DNA from: Acinetobacter vivianii
Lineage (GTDB): Bacteria; Pseudomonadota; Gammaproteobacteria; Pseudomonadales; Moraxellaceae
DNA length: 64,000 nucleotides
NCBI RefSeq assembly: GCF_014635885.1
Contig: NZ_BMDR01000012.1
Location: 24,596-88,595 of the forward strand
Direction: 5' to 3'
Shown: piece by piece, positions 46,771 through 55,181 of the stretch
Numbering within the stretch: the stretch's first letter is position 1
How the letters are laid out: every line of letters begins with the position of its first letter
Position numbers and translations under genes: made by a program
Notes under the pieces: generated by a model
The model's input: only the letters and a program-made list of their open reading frames with translations
What the model was told of the DNA's origin: nothing
Database searches by the model: none

Positions 46771-48159
46771 ATGACAACCACAACACATCAAGCAGTCCAG
46801 CCTGAATTTCGATTATTGGTCCTTCTGGTTTCCATTGGCTTTTTTATGCAGGCACTGGACACCACGATCGTCAATACTGCGATTCCAGCAATGGCTGTTC
46901 AGCTCAATGAAAATCCCTTGCAAATGCACGGCGTTATTGTGGCCTATGTGTTGTCCGTTGCAGCCTGTATTCCCTTGAGTGGCTGGCTGGCAGACCGCTT
47001 TGGTATCCGTAATATTTATCTCAGTTCCATGATCATTTTCAGCTTGGCATCGCTCGGCTGTGGCTTATCCCAGAACTTAGAACAACTGTTATTTTTCCGT
47101 GTGATTCAAGGCATCGGCGGCGCACTGCTCATGCCTGTAGGGCGCTTGGCCCTGTTAAAGCTGATTCCACGTTCACAATTCCTTTCTGCGATGAGCCTGA
47201 TGAGTCTTGCTGGATTGGTGGGTCCTTTAATGGGCCCGACTTTAGGGGGCTGGCTAGTCGAAGTCACCACGTGGCACTGGATTTTCCTGATTAATATTCC
47301 GATGGGTATTTTGGGTATGATCATGACCCTTAAAGTCATGCCTAACCAGAAAGAACCGACGGTAAAATCGTTTGATTTGAGCGGTTTTATCTTATTGATG
47401 GTGGCAATGGTCGGATTTGCTTTGGGAATCGAAAATATCGCAGCACCACAATATCCACGTTTGGTGAGTCTCGGTTTATTAACAACTGGAATGATTGCTG
47501 CGGTGGGATATGCCTATCATGCCCATAACCATCAGAACGCGCTATTTCATGGGCGATTATTTCGCTACAAGATTTTCTCAATCGGAGTTCTGGGTAATTT
47601 CTTTGCCCGCTTGGGTAGTAATGCGATTCCATTTATTTTACCGCTCATGCTACAGGTCGCATTTGGTTTTGAACCCTTCATCACGGGCTTGATGATGATT
47701 CCAATGGTACTGGGTTCGTTATTTTCCAAGCCCATTGTACGTCCCTTGATTCAACGGGTCGGATATCGCCATTTCCTGCTGACCAATACCGTTTTAGTCG
47801 GTCTATGTATCGCCAGTTTTTCCCTAATGACGGCGGCAACACCCCTGTGGCTAAAAATCTTGCATCTATTTATTTTTGGTACACTGAATTCACTCCAGTT
47901 TGTTGGTATGAATACCTTAACTTTAAAAGACTTGCCTCAACAGGATGCCAGCAGCGGTAACAGCTTCTTATCGATGATTATGATGCTTTCCATGAGTATT
48001 GGTGTGGCGTTGGCAGGTACCTTGATCAATGTCTTTGGGCAATATTTCTCGACCGCATCTATTAGCACTGCCTTCCATGCCACCTTGATTGCTTTGGGTT
48101 GTATCAATATCCTGACCGCATGGGTGTTTTGGCAGATTCCCAAAGAAACCACCGAATAA
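46771..48159 (+). CDS. MFS multidrug transporter (DHA2 / EmrB-MdtD type)
   Basis: A 462-residue polytopic transporter. The DHA2 motif C-like opening FMQALDTTIVNTAIPAMA is followed by motif A GWLADRFGIRN and the proton-motif GPLMGPTLGGWL. The length and the single-chain layout match MdtD/EmrB-like drug:proton antiporters. No membrane fusion partner or regulator is adjacent. The substrate is unknown. It is divergent from the Pho-type lipoprotein gene, and the shared 164-bp region carries the Pho-like array. Confidence 0.9.
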   Translation: MTTTTHQAVQPEFRLLVLLVSIGFFMQALDTTIVNTAIPAMAVQLNENPLQMHGVIVAYVLSVAACIPLSGWLADRFGIRNIYLSSMIIFSLASLGCGLSQNLEQLLFFRVIQGIGGALLMPVGRLALLKLIPRSQFLSAMSLMSLAGLVGPLMGPTLGGWLVEVTTWHWIFLINIPMGILGMIMTLKVMPNQKEPTVKSFDLSGFILLMVAMVGFALGIENIAAPQYPRLVSLGLLTTGMIAAVGYAYHAHNHQNALFHGRLFRYKIFSIGVLGNFFARLGSNAIPFILPLMLQVAFGFEPFITGLMMIPMVLGSLFSKPIVRPLIQRVGYRHFLLTNTVLVGLCIASFSLMTAATPLWLKILHLFIFGTLNSLQFVGMNTLTLKDLPQQDASSGNSFLSMIMMLSMSIGVALAGTLINVFGQYFSTASISTAFHATLIALGCINILTAWVFWQIPKETTE

Positions 48160-48205
48160 AGGCTTTGTGATTAAAGCCAATTAAAAATAATAAGGAAAAT
48201 ATTCA

Positions 48206-49174
48206 ATGATTATTCCCCAGTACTGGGCTGAAGCCAAAATAAAAACCAGCATTGCAGGACGTCCTTACACCCTTAAGCGTTTTGGCTGGTCTAATCAAAG
48301 CGTAGCGGAAGCACATGTCCATGCGGAACAACGTGTTGCCGAGGCAATTGAGAAAATCAAGACTGGCGAACATATTCGTCGAATTGAGCACAAAGTCCCT
48401 TATAACGGTGCCGAAGGTCTGCCCATTCGTGAAGAAATTATTGCTCAGCATGATGATATAATTATTACGCGTAATGGCTATGGTGCCTTGTGTTTAAATA
48501 CCCCTGATGTGCTTTTTGCTGATATCGACTTTGCAGAGTCCTCTCAATTGACTGTTCATTTTGCTGCTTTTTTGTTGCTGCTGTTACTTTCAATCGCTGT
48601 CGCTGCTTATTTCATGTCATGGATGGTCTTGGTCATTGGACTGATTATTTCATTGCTATTCACCCGTATTTTTGCCAAAAGCTTATCCAGACTGCAACAA
48701 CGTTTTACAACGACACCTGAACAGCGCTCACTCGCCTTGATCCGAAATTTTTCTCAACAGCATCCTCACTGGCATTTGCGTGTTTACCGCACGCCTAAGG
48801 GTTACCGTATTCTGGCAATGCATCAGACTTTTGAAGCCAATGGAAAGGATGCTCAATTACTGTTTAATGCCATTCAGGCTGATCCTAACTATGTACGAAT
48901 GTGTAAAAACCAGAACTGTTTTCGGGCCCGAATTAGTCCAAAACCGTGGCGTATTGGAATGAACAGACTGCGTCTCGGGGTATGGCCTGTGGATCCTCAA
49001 GGTTTGGCAATCAGAGAAGCTTGGGTGCGTGATTATCAGCAACGTGCAGAACCTTATGCTTCCTGTAGATTTGTGGAACAATTTGGTAGTCAGATGGTCA
49101 ATGCCAAAGCGAAACGGGTACAATCACTACATGATCAATACTGCAAATCTGGCACTCATCTCGACCTCGCATAA
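48206..49174 (+). CDS. Unknown protein with two central membrane helices
   Basis: A 322-residue protein. The N-terminal cytoplasmic part (1-110) ends with VLFADIDF (Asp106, Asp108). Two helices follow (about 119-135 and 138-155). The C-terminal part (170-322) has LRVYRTPKGYRILAMHQTF (191-209) and a Cys233-x4-Cys238 pair before ARISPKPWRIGM. The acidic hhhDhD pattern followed by a Gly-Tyr-Arg strand and His recalls the nucleotidyl-transfer core of primase-polymerase folds, but a membrane hairpin inside such a fold would be odd. It starts 46 bp after the MFS gene, and GH25 and dinB follow closely. Confidence 0.7.
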   Translation: MIIPQYWAEAKIKTSIAGRPYTLKRFGWSNQSVAEAHVHAEQRVAEAIEKIKTGEHIRRIEHKVPYNGAEGLPIREEIIAQHDDIIITRNGYGALCLNTPDVLFADIDFAESSQLTVHFAAFLLLLLLSIAVAAYFMSWMVLVIGLIISLLFTRIFAKSLSRLQQRFTTTPEQRSLALIRNFSQQHPHWHLRVYRTPKGYRILAMHQTFEANGKDAQLLFNAIQADPNYVRMCKNQNCFRARISPKPWRIGMNRLRLGVWPVDPQGLAIREAWVRDYQQRAEPYASCRFVEQFGSQMVNAKAKRVQSLHDQYCKSGTHLDLA

Positions 49175-49185
49175 TCACTGATAAT

Positions 49186-49947
49186 ATGGCAAAGAAACCC
49201 GTAGCTTCTTCCTTCTCTCAACACTATCCGACCTATGCAAGTATCGGTTTAGCTGTCATGCTGGGTGTGGTGAGTTATTTCGGACTGTTCTACCAACAGA
49301 AAGCTGCTGCGCAAGACTATGCTATTCGTGGTTTTGACGTTTCACATCATCAAGGTGAGATTAACTGGAAAAAAATCTCTCCGATGCAGTATCAATTCGT
49401 CTATCTCAAAGCCACCGAAGGTGGTGATTTTCGTGATAGTAATTTCCAGCAAAACTGGCTCAAGGCTCGTGAACAAGGCCTGCATGTCGGTGCCTATCAT
49501 TTCTATCGTTTGTGTCGTGATGGTAAGGTACAAGCTGAAAACTTTATCGCGACCGTACCTAAAAAAGCGGATGCCCTACCGCCTGCCATTGATCTTGAGT
49601 ATGATAGTAATTGCATTAACACCTATACCAAAGAACAATTACTGAAAGAAATTCAGGTCATGCATGACCAATTGCACAAGCATTATGGCAAGCAGCCCAT
49701 CTTTTATATCTCGAAAAGCTTCTACCATATTGTATTGATGGGGAATTTCACTGAAACGCCACTTTGGGTCAGAGATTATGACGGCAAACCTGAGCTCAAA
49801 GATGGTCGCCAATGGACGTTTTGGCAACATAGCAGTCAGGGAAAAATTGCAGGTATTCCCAAAGCTGTAGATTTAAATGTTTATGCCGAATCGCCTAAAC
49901 AATGGCGGATTTTTCTGAAACAGCAAGGCATTCAAGATGCCAAATGA
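49186..49947 (+). CDS. GH25 family lysozyme, membrane-anchored
   Basis: A muramidase-type hydrolase of 253 residues. A short cytoplasmic tail and one membrane helix (about 19-36) anchor it, and the catalytic barrel faces the periplasm. The opening strand RGFDVSHHQGEINW carries catalytic Asp51, and AIDLEYDS holds the Asp136/Glu138 pair; the WTFWQHSS segment closes the barrel. It lies 11 bp after the preceding gene and overlaps dinB by 11 bases. GH25 enzymes hydrolyse peptidoglycan glycan strands; a self-cleavage or remodelling role is likely. Confidence 0.88.
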   Translation: MAKKPVASSFSQHYPTYASIGLAVMLGVVSYFGLFYQQKAAAQDYAIRGFDVSHHQGEINWKKISPMQYQFVYLKATEGGDFRDSNFQQNWLKAREQGLHVGAYHFYRLCRDGKVQAENFIATVPKKADALPPAIDLEYDSNCINTYTKEQLLKEIQVMHDQLHKHYGKQPIFYISKSFYHIVLMGNFTETPLWVRDYDGKPELKDGRQWTFWQHSSQGKIAGIPKAVDLNVYAESPKQWRIFLKQQGIQDAK

Positions 49948-51004
49948 GTTACGAAAAATCATCCATATCGACATGGATGCCTTTTATGCATCAGTCGAGC
50001 TGAGAGAACGTCCTGATCTCAAAGATTTACCTGTCGTGGTATCTTCACACCATCCGCGTGCCGTTATTGCTGCCGCCTCCTATCCTGCCCGTGTCTTTGG
50101 GCTTCGCTCTGCCATGTCAATGGGACAAGCCAGAAAACTCTGCCCACAAGTGGTAGTGATTGAACCAAACTTTGAAAAATATCGTGAAGTTTCAGCCCAA
50201 ATCCATCATATTTTTCAGCAATATACACCTTTGATTGAACCTTTATCTTTAGATGAAGCCTATCTGGATGTGACTGAAAATCTAAAGAATACTCCGAGTG
50301 CAACCGAAGTGGCAGCGCAAATCCGTGCCGATATTTTTGCAACTACAGGACTGACGGCTTCTGCGGGTGTGGCACCCAACAAGTTTCTGGCAAAAATCGC
50401 ATCGGACTGGAATAAACCCAATGGCTTATTTGTGATTAAACCACATCAAGTATTGAAATTTATTCAGGATTTAGCCTTAAACAAAATTCCCGGTGTCGGT
50501 AAAGTCACTCAGGAAAGATTAAGCCAGCTCAATTTACATACACTGGGTGATCTGCAAAAAATCGAAGAGAATGTCCTGATCCATCATTTTGGGAAATACG
50601 GCAAACAGCTCTATTTATATGCGCAGGGAATTGACCATCGACCTGTGAAAGCGGAACGCGAACGCCAGCAAATTTCCAAGGAAATTACCTTTGATGATGA
50701 CTATACACTCGAACAATGTCGCCATGCATGGCAACCTCTTGCTGAGCAAGTTTGGCGGAGTCTGAATAAAAAACAACTGACCGCACGCGGGGTCAATGTA
50801 AAACTTAAACTCAAGAATTTTCAGGTTTTGCAGCACAGTAAAAGCTTTAAACAGGCCTTACAATCACAACAGGATTTAGGGCAAGTAGTTTTACAGTTAC
50901 TCAATGAAATGCATATCGATCCAGCGTTTCAATTCCGTCTGGTCGGGGTAGGTGTTTACCAGCTTCAAACGGCACAAGACGAATCACAGCTTTCTTTATG
51001 GTAA
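49937..51004 (+). CDS. dinB: DNA polymerase IV
   Basis: A Y-family translesion polymerase of 355 residues. IIHIDMDAFYASVE (with Asp12) and PLSLDEAYLDV (Asp106, Glu107) hold the catalytic metals; helix-hairpin-helix LNKIPGVGKVTQERL and a little-finger domain follow. The C terminus ends SQLSLW, resembling the beta-clamp binding motif QLxLF. The start ATG lies inside the last codons of the lysozyme gene. I saw no LexA-type box, as expected for Acinetobacter, which lacks LexA. Confidence 0.95.
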   Translation: MPNELRKIIHIDMDAFYASVELRERPDLKDLPVVVSSHHPRAVIAAASYPARVFGLRSAMSMGQARKLCPQVVVIEPNFEKYREVSAQIHHIFQQYTPLIEPLSLDEAYLDVTENLKNTPSATEVAAQIRADIFATTGLTASAGVAPNKFLAKIASDWNKPNGLFVIKPHQVLKFIQDLALNKIPGVGKVTQERLSQLNLHTLGDLQKIEENVLIHHFGKYGKQLYLYAQGIDHRPVKAERERQQISKEITFDDDYTLEQCRHAWQPLAEQVWRSLNKKQLTARGVNVKLKLKNFQVLQHSKSFKQALQSQQDLGQVVLQLLNEMHIDPAFQFRLVGVGVYQLQTAQDESQLSLW

Positions 51005-51374
51005 TGCTGTTTTTTTATACAAAAGCGTGATTCTTGCTCAAATTTATGTTTGCTTTTTATGCAATTTTCAGTACTCTAAACAACGCAGTAACATTATCCA
51101 TGTTATGTGCCTTGCTAAAGAAAACCTCGCTTTTAGCATCTGCTCCTGTGGTTGGCGTGACGATCAAATCCGAAGATTACAGGGCACTTCCGATGTTCTT
51201 TAGTTGCTTATTTTTTCAATCAAAATTCCTCATCTTCAGCTCTCCATTTCTTCTTCACCTACTGATAATTTAATGGAAATAGAAACTTTTTTAGCCTGAT
51301 TTATACAAAATTACACTGCTGTTCAATCGCATCAAGTACAATCCTGTCAGTATATAATTGATTAAGGAATAGCT
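51005..51374. other. Intergenic region between dinB and ridA
   Basis: About 370 bp. A 79-codon frame at 51034-51273 exists, but it is hydrophobic throughout, has no ribosome-binding site and resembles no family I know, so I do not call it. No terminator after dinB is clear. Confidence 0.4.
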
Positions 51375-51731
51375 ATGTCTGTGCAACGACTTCATGTCAC
51401 TTCACGTTTTTGCGAAGTCGCAATTTCAGGAAATCTTGTTCATCTCGCAGGCCAATTGGCAGATGACACCAGTGTCGACGTAAGTGCACAAACACAGCAA
51501 ACTTTAGATAATATTGATCGTTTTCTGGCAGATGCGGGTACAGACAAGACTCATATTTTATCGATTACGATCTTTTTAAAAGATATCGAACGAGATTATG
51601 CAGCCATGAATGCCGTATGGGATGCGTGGATTGCTGAGGGACATCCCCCAGCACGTACCTGTGTAGAATCTAAACTCTATGCACCTGATGTTTTGGTTGA
51701 AATGACAGTAACCGCTGTTCGCCCCGATTAA
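51375..51731 (+). CDS. RidA family protein
   Basis: A 118-residue YjgF/YER057c/UK114 protein. GNLVHLAGQLADDTSVDVSA near the N terminus and GHPPARTCVESKLYAPDVLV near the end (Arg in PARTC) are the family signature. RidA homologues hydrolyse reactive 2-aminoacrylate and related imines; this one belongs to the subgroup annotated YoaB-like, with weaker evidence for deaminase activity. Convergent with the DUF2726 gene, overlapping by four bases. Confidence 0.85.
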   Translation: MSVQRLHVTSRFCEVAISGNLVHLAGQLADDTSVDVSAQTQQTLDNIDRFLADAGTDKTHILSITIFLKDIERDYAAMNAVWDAWIAEGHPPARTCVESKLYAPDVLVEMTVTAVRPD

Positions 51732-52264
51732 TACGATTTCACGGCGAATTCATTGTATTTCATCATCCGCTCCATCTTAGGCATTGAGGTTGATGTCACT
51801 GTGGTTGGAATTGTCATCGGTTCAAACAAATCTGGCACCAGATCTTCTCTCAATTCCTGCTCGGTCGGAATGCTGCTATAGCGCAGTACGCGATAGCCTG
51901 CTAACTCAAGCAAACTGTCCTGATAATGTTTCTGATGCAGACGATTCACATAAGACTCGTCTGCAATCTCAATAATCGCGAGTACTTGATGTTGCTGGTC
52001 TAGCACCACAAAATCAGCCACCAAACCTTGATACTTACGGCGCGTATGCGCAAATTTAGTTGTTAATAAAGCGTCAAAAGACACATGTGCCAATACGGTA
52101 TGACGCGGTAAAACGGCTTGTAAACGCATTAAGGTAATCTGCTCGGCAATATTTAAAATACCGCGGCGTTTTAATGGACTATCTTGGCGCCTGTTTTGTT
52201 GTAGGCGGCGAAGTGCGAGTGCTGTGATCAACAGCAACCCAACTATTGTTATGAAATAATACAT
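51728..52264 (-). CDS. DUF2726 domain protein
   Basis: A 178-residue protein with one N-terminal membrane helix (3-18) and a cytoplasmic DUF2726 domain (about 35-150) with YQGLVADFVVLDQQHQVLAI and a LAGYRVLRYSS segment; the domain has a restriction-endonuclease-like fold in prediction. The function is unknown. It is transcribed towards ridA, overlapping its stop. Confidence 0.82.
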   Translation of the reverse strand: MYYFITIVGLLLITALALRRLQQNRRQDSPLKRRGILNIAEQITLMRLQAVLPRHTVLAHVSFDALLTTKFAHTRRKYQGLVADFVVLDQQHQVLAIIEIADESYVNRLHQKHYQDSLLELAGYRVLRYSSIPTEQELREDLVPDLFEPMTIPTTVTSTSMPKMERMMKYNEFAVKSY

Positions 52265-52527
52265 TACTAACCAATCCCTTTAGATTTTTTATAATCATTT
52301 TTGGCTTTAAGCCAATTTTTTTAATCAATAACAGCGATAGCAAATTCATTTTGCAGTGCAAACTTAAGTTTTTTAATCGTGTTTTCCCAGACGACCAAAG
52401 TCGTAACTGCCCTCTGCTCTTTATTTATAATCATTACGCTTTGATTATTCAAGTCGTTATTGTCAGTTTATGTTTCGAATACAGCGCGTTTTGTGGTCAA
52501 ATTATAAACATTTACCCAATATGTAAA
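52265..52527. other. Intergenic region between YgiQ and DUF2726 genes
   Basis: About 260 bp of AT-rich sequence containing the DUF2726 gene promoter; I see no other feature. Confidence 0.4.
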
Positions 52528-52559
52528 TAAAAAAGGCATGAAATATCATGCCTTTTTTG
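52528..52559 (-). terminator. Terminator after the YgiQ gene
   Basis: AAAAGGCATGA and TCATGCCTTTT form a perfect stem around AATA, with A and T runs. Confidence 0.88.
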
Positions 52560-52567
52560 CCATCAAA

Positions 52568-54949
52568 TTAACGATGGGCTTTTGCTTTAGACTTTGGCTT
52601 TCCCGAAAAAGGTCTCTTCTCACCTGTTTCACGCGGTGGTAAACCATTGTGCTGGGTTAATACCTGACCTTTTTGCGGATGTTTCTGACCCGACTGTGAA
52701 CGAGATTGTCCTTGGCCGCGTTTTGCAGAATCTCCTGCAACACTCGAATTCTTTTTACGGGCAGACTTATATTCACCTTCAGCCGTACCTTGTGGCTGAT
52801 AAGTCGGAATCAAATGCTGTTTTGAATTTCCGATTAAATCTACACGCCCCATATCTTTCAAGGCTTCACGTAATAAAGGCCAGTTATTTGGATCATGGTA
52901 ACGCAAGAATGCTTTGTGTAAGCGGCGACGCTTTTCACCTTTAACAATATCCACATTTTCCGTATAACGCGCCACTTTAGACAATGGATTTTTGCCCGAG
53001 TAATACATTGTGGTCGCGGTTGCCATTGGTGATGGATAGAAGGTCTGCACCTGATCGGCACGGAAACCATTCTTCTTCAACCAGATCGCCAGATTCATCA
53101 TGTCGTAATCGGTGGTACCCGGATGTGCAGCAATAAAGTACGGAATTAAATATTGTTCCTTACCTGCTTCCTTACTGAAACGCTCAAACATCTGTTTAAA
53201 GCGGTCATAGGTGCCGATACCAGGCTTCATCATCTTCGATAATGGGCCATTTTCAGTATGCTCAGGCGCAATTTTCAGATAACCGCCGACATGGTGCTGA
53301 ACCAATTCTTTAACATATTCAGGGTTTAATACTGCAAGGTCATAACGCAGACCTGAACCAATCAGAATCTTCTTCACACCCTTGATGTCACGCGCCTTAC
53401 GATAAAGCTGAACCAAAGGTGCATGATCGGTATGCAGGTTTTGACACACCCCAGGGTAAACACAAGAGGGTTTACGACAATTCTTTTCAATCTCAGGATC
53501 ATTACAGTGCAAACGGTACATGTTTGCCGTTGGGCCGCCCAAGTCTGAAATAATGCCGGTAAAATTTGGTGCAGTATCACGGATTTTTTCAATTTCACGC
53601 AGAATTGAATCTTCCGAACGGTTTTGAATAATACGACCTTCATGTTCTGTAATCGAACAGAAAGTACAACCGCCGAAGCAGCCACGCATGATATTCACAG
53701 AGAATTTGATCATATCAAATGCAGGGAAACGCGCATTGCCATAAGCAGGATGTGGTAAACGTGCATAAGGTAAATCAAAAACGTAGTCCATTTCCTCAGT
53801 AGTTAAAGGAATTGGTGGTGGGTTGATCCAGACATCACGTTCGCCATGACGTTGTACCAAGGCACGGGCATTACCCGGATTGGTTTCAAGATGCAAAATA
53901 CGGTTGGCATGTGCATACAGAACCTGATCATTGGCGACTTCTTCATAAGAAGGCAAACGGATCACAGCAAGTTCACGTGGCGGTAATTTATGTTTTATCG
54001 CTTTTGAAGGTGCTGGTTTAAGCTGTACGATCTGGGTATCTGGATCTAAATTGTCGCCTTCACGGACAATTGGGTTGGCAACGAATTCTTTCTGGAAGTT
54101 CTGGTATTGAGCCAGTGAGTTGCCTTTTTCTTTTTCAACTTCACAGCCATCAATATCTTCAGTCATCACATAAGGGTTGATGATCTGATCAACACGGCCA
54201 ATCGTATCGACATCGTTACTTGCGATCTCAACGAATTTAGCTTTCGATTGTTTGTTATGTTTATTGATAATAAATGCGGTACCGCGAACATCGGTAATTT
54301 CGTGAACTTTTTCACCTTTGGCTAAACGATGCATCACGTCAATAATGGCACGCTCACCATTCCCATACATTAATAAATCAGCCTTCGAATCCATCAAGAT
54401 AGAACGACGGACTTTATCTGACCAGTAATCGTAATGTGCGATACGACGTAAGCTGCCTTCAATCCCACCTAGCAAGACCGGCACATCAGGGAAAGCTTCT
54501 CGACAACGCTGGCAATACACTGTTGCTGCACGGTCTGGACGCTTGTTCGGTTCATTATTTGGTGAATACGCATCATCAGAACGGATTTTACGATCTGCCG
54601 TATAACGGTTAATCATCGAATCCATATTTCCAGCGGTCACACCCCACGCAATGGTCGGTTTGCCTAAAACACGGAAACTCTCGACATTGGTCCAGTCTGG
54701 CTGAGCAATGATGCCGACACGAAAGCCTTGTGCTTCAAGCACACGCCCAATTACACCCGATACAAATGAAGGATGGTCAATATAGGCATCCCCACACACC
54801 AAGATAAAGTCACATGCATCCCAGCCGAGCAGATCCATTTCTTCTCGTGACATCGGCAAAAATGGTGCGGGTTCAAAACACGACGCCCAATATTTGTCGT
54901 AATCAAACAGCGCTTTTGGCGCAGTCTGCGTGGTATAGGCAGTAGACAT
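52568..54949 (-). CDS. YgiQ family radical SAM protein
   Basis: A 793-residue protein with an N-terminal UPF0313 domain and a radical-SAM domain. The cluster motif RGCFGGCTFCSITEHEG (CxxxCxxC) lies near residue 425; FSVNIMRGC and KIAPEHTENGPLS are typical. The C-terminal tail (about 735-793) is Lys/Arg/Gln/Ser-rich and probably disordered. The reaction of YgiQ is unknown. Full length relative to the family. Confidence 0.92.
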   Translation of the reverse strand: MSTAYTTQTAPKALFDYDKYWASCFEPAPFLPMSREEMDLLGWDACDFILVCGDAYIDHPSFVSGVIGRVLEAQGFRVGIIAQPDWTNVESFRVLGKPTIAWGVTAGNMDSMINRYTADRKIRSDDAYSPNNEPNKRPDRAATVYCQRCREAFPDVPVLLGGIEGSLRRIAHYDYWSDKVRRSILMDSKADLLMYGNGERAIIDVMHRLAKGEKVHEITDVRGTAFIINKHNKQSKAKFVEIASNDVDTIGRVDQIINPYVMTEDIDGCEVEKEKGNSLAQYQNFQKEFVANPIVREGDNLDPDTQIVQLKPAPSKAIKHKLPPRELAVIRLPSYEEVANDQVLYAHANRILHLETNPGNARALVQRHGERDVWINPPPIPLTTEEMDYVFDLPYARLPHPAYGNARFPAFDMIKFSVNIMRGCFGGCTFCSITEHEGRIIQNRSEDSILREIEKIRDTAPNFTGIISDLGGPTANMYRLHCNDPEIEKNCRKPSCVYPGVCQNLHTDHAPLVQLYRKARDIKGVKKILIGSGLRYDLAVLNPEYVKELVQHHVGGYLKIAPEHTENGPLSKMMKPGIGTYDRFKQMFERFSKEAGKEQYLIPYFIAAHPGTTDYDMMNLAIWLKKNGFRADQVQTFYPSPMATATTMYYSGKNPLSKVARYTENVDIVKGEKRRRLHKAFLRYHDPNNWPLLREALKDMGRVDLIGNSKQHLIPTYQPQGTAEGEYKSARKKNSSVAGDSAKRGQGQSRSQSGQKHPQKGQVLTQHNGLPPRETGEKRPFSGKPKSKAKAHR

Positions 54950-55137
54950 AGCTTGCGAATCTCGGCTAGCAGATGGAGGAGAGACATCTAAAGATGAAAG
55001 CCGATCATTTTAACATGAATTTCATTCATTTTCCCTGTTTATAAAATATTCAAGAACAAGGAGATAACAAATTATTTGTATAAAGTTTAAACAAAATATA
55101 AATATTCCCAAGAAATTTTATAATACCTACACAAAAT

Positions 55138-55171
55138 TCATAGAGGGCTGAAAATACCACCCCTCTATGAT
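55138..55171 (-). terminator. Hairpin after the TonB receptor gene
   Basis: TCATAGAGGG and CCCTCTATGA form a 10-bp stem around a 13-base loop; only ATTTTG follows, so it is a weak terminator. Confidence 0.5.
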
Positions 55172-55181
55172 TCAAACGATT

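Noticed and set aside
51034..51273. 79-codon hydrophobic frame after dinB
   Set aside because: No ribosome-binding site, no family resemblance, low-complexity hydrophobic composition; I treat it as chance.
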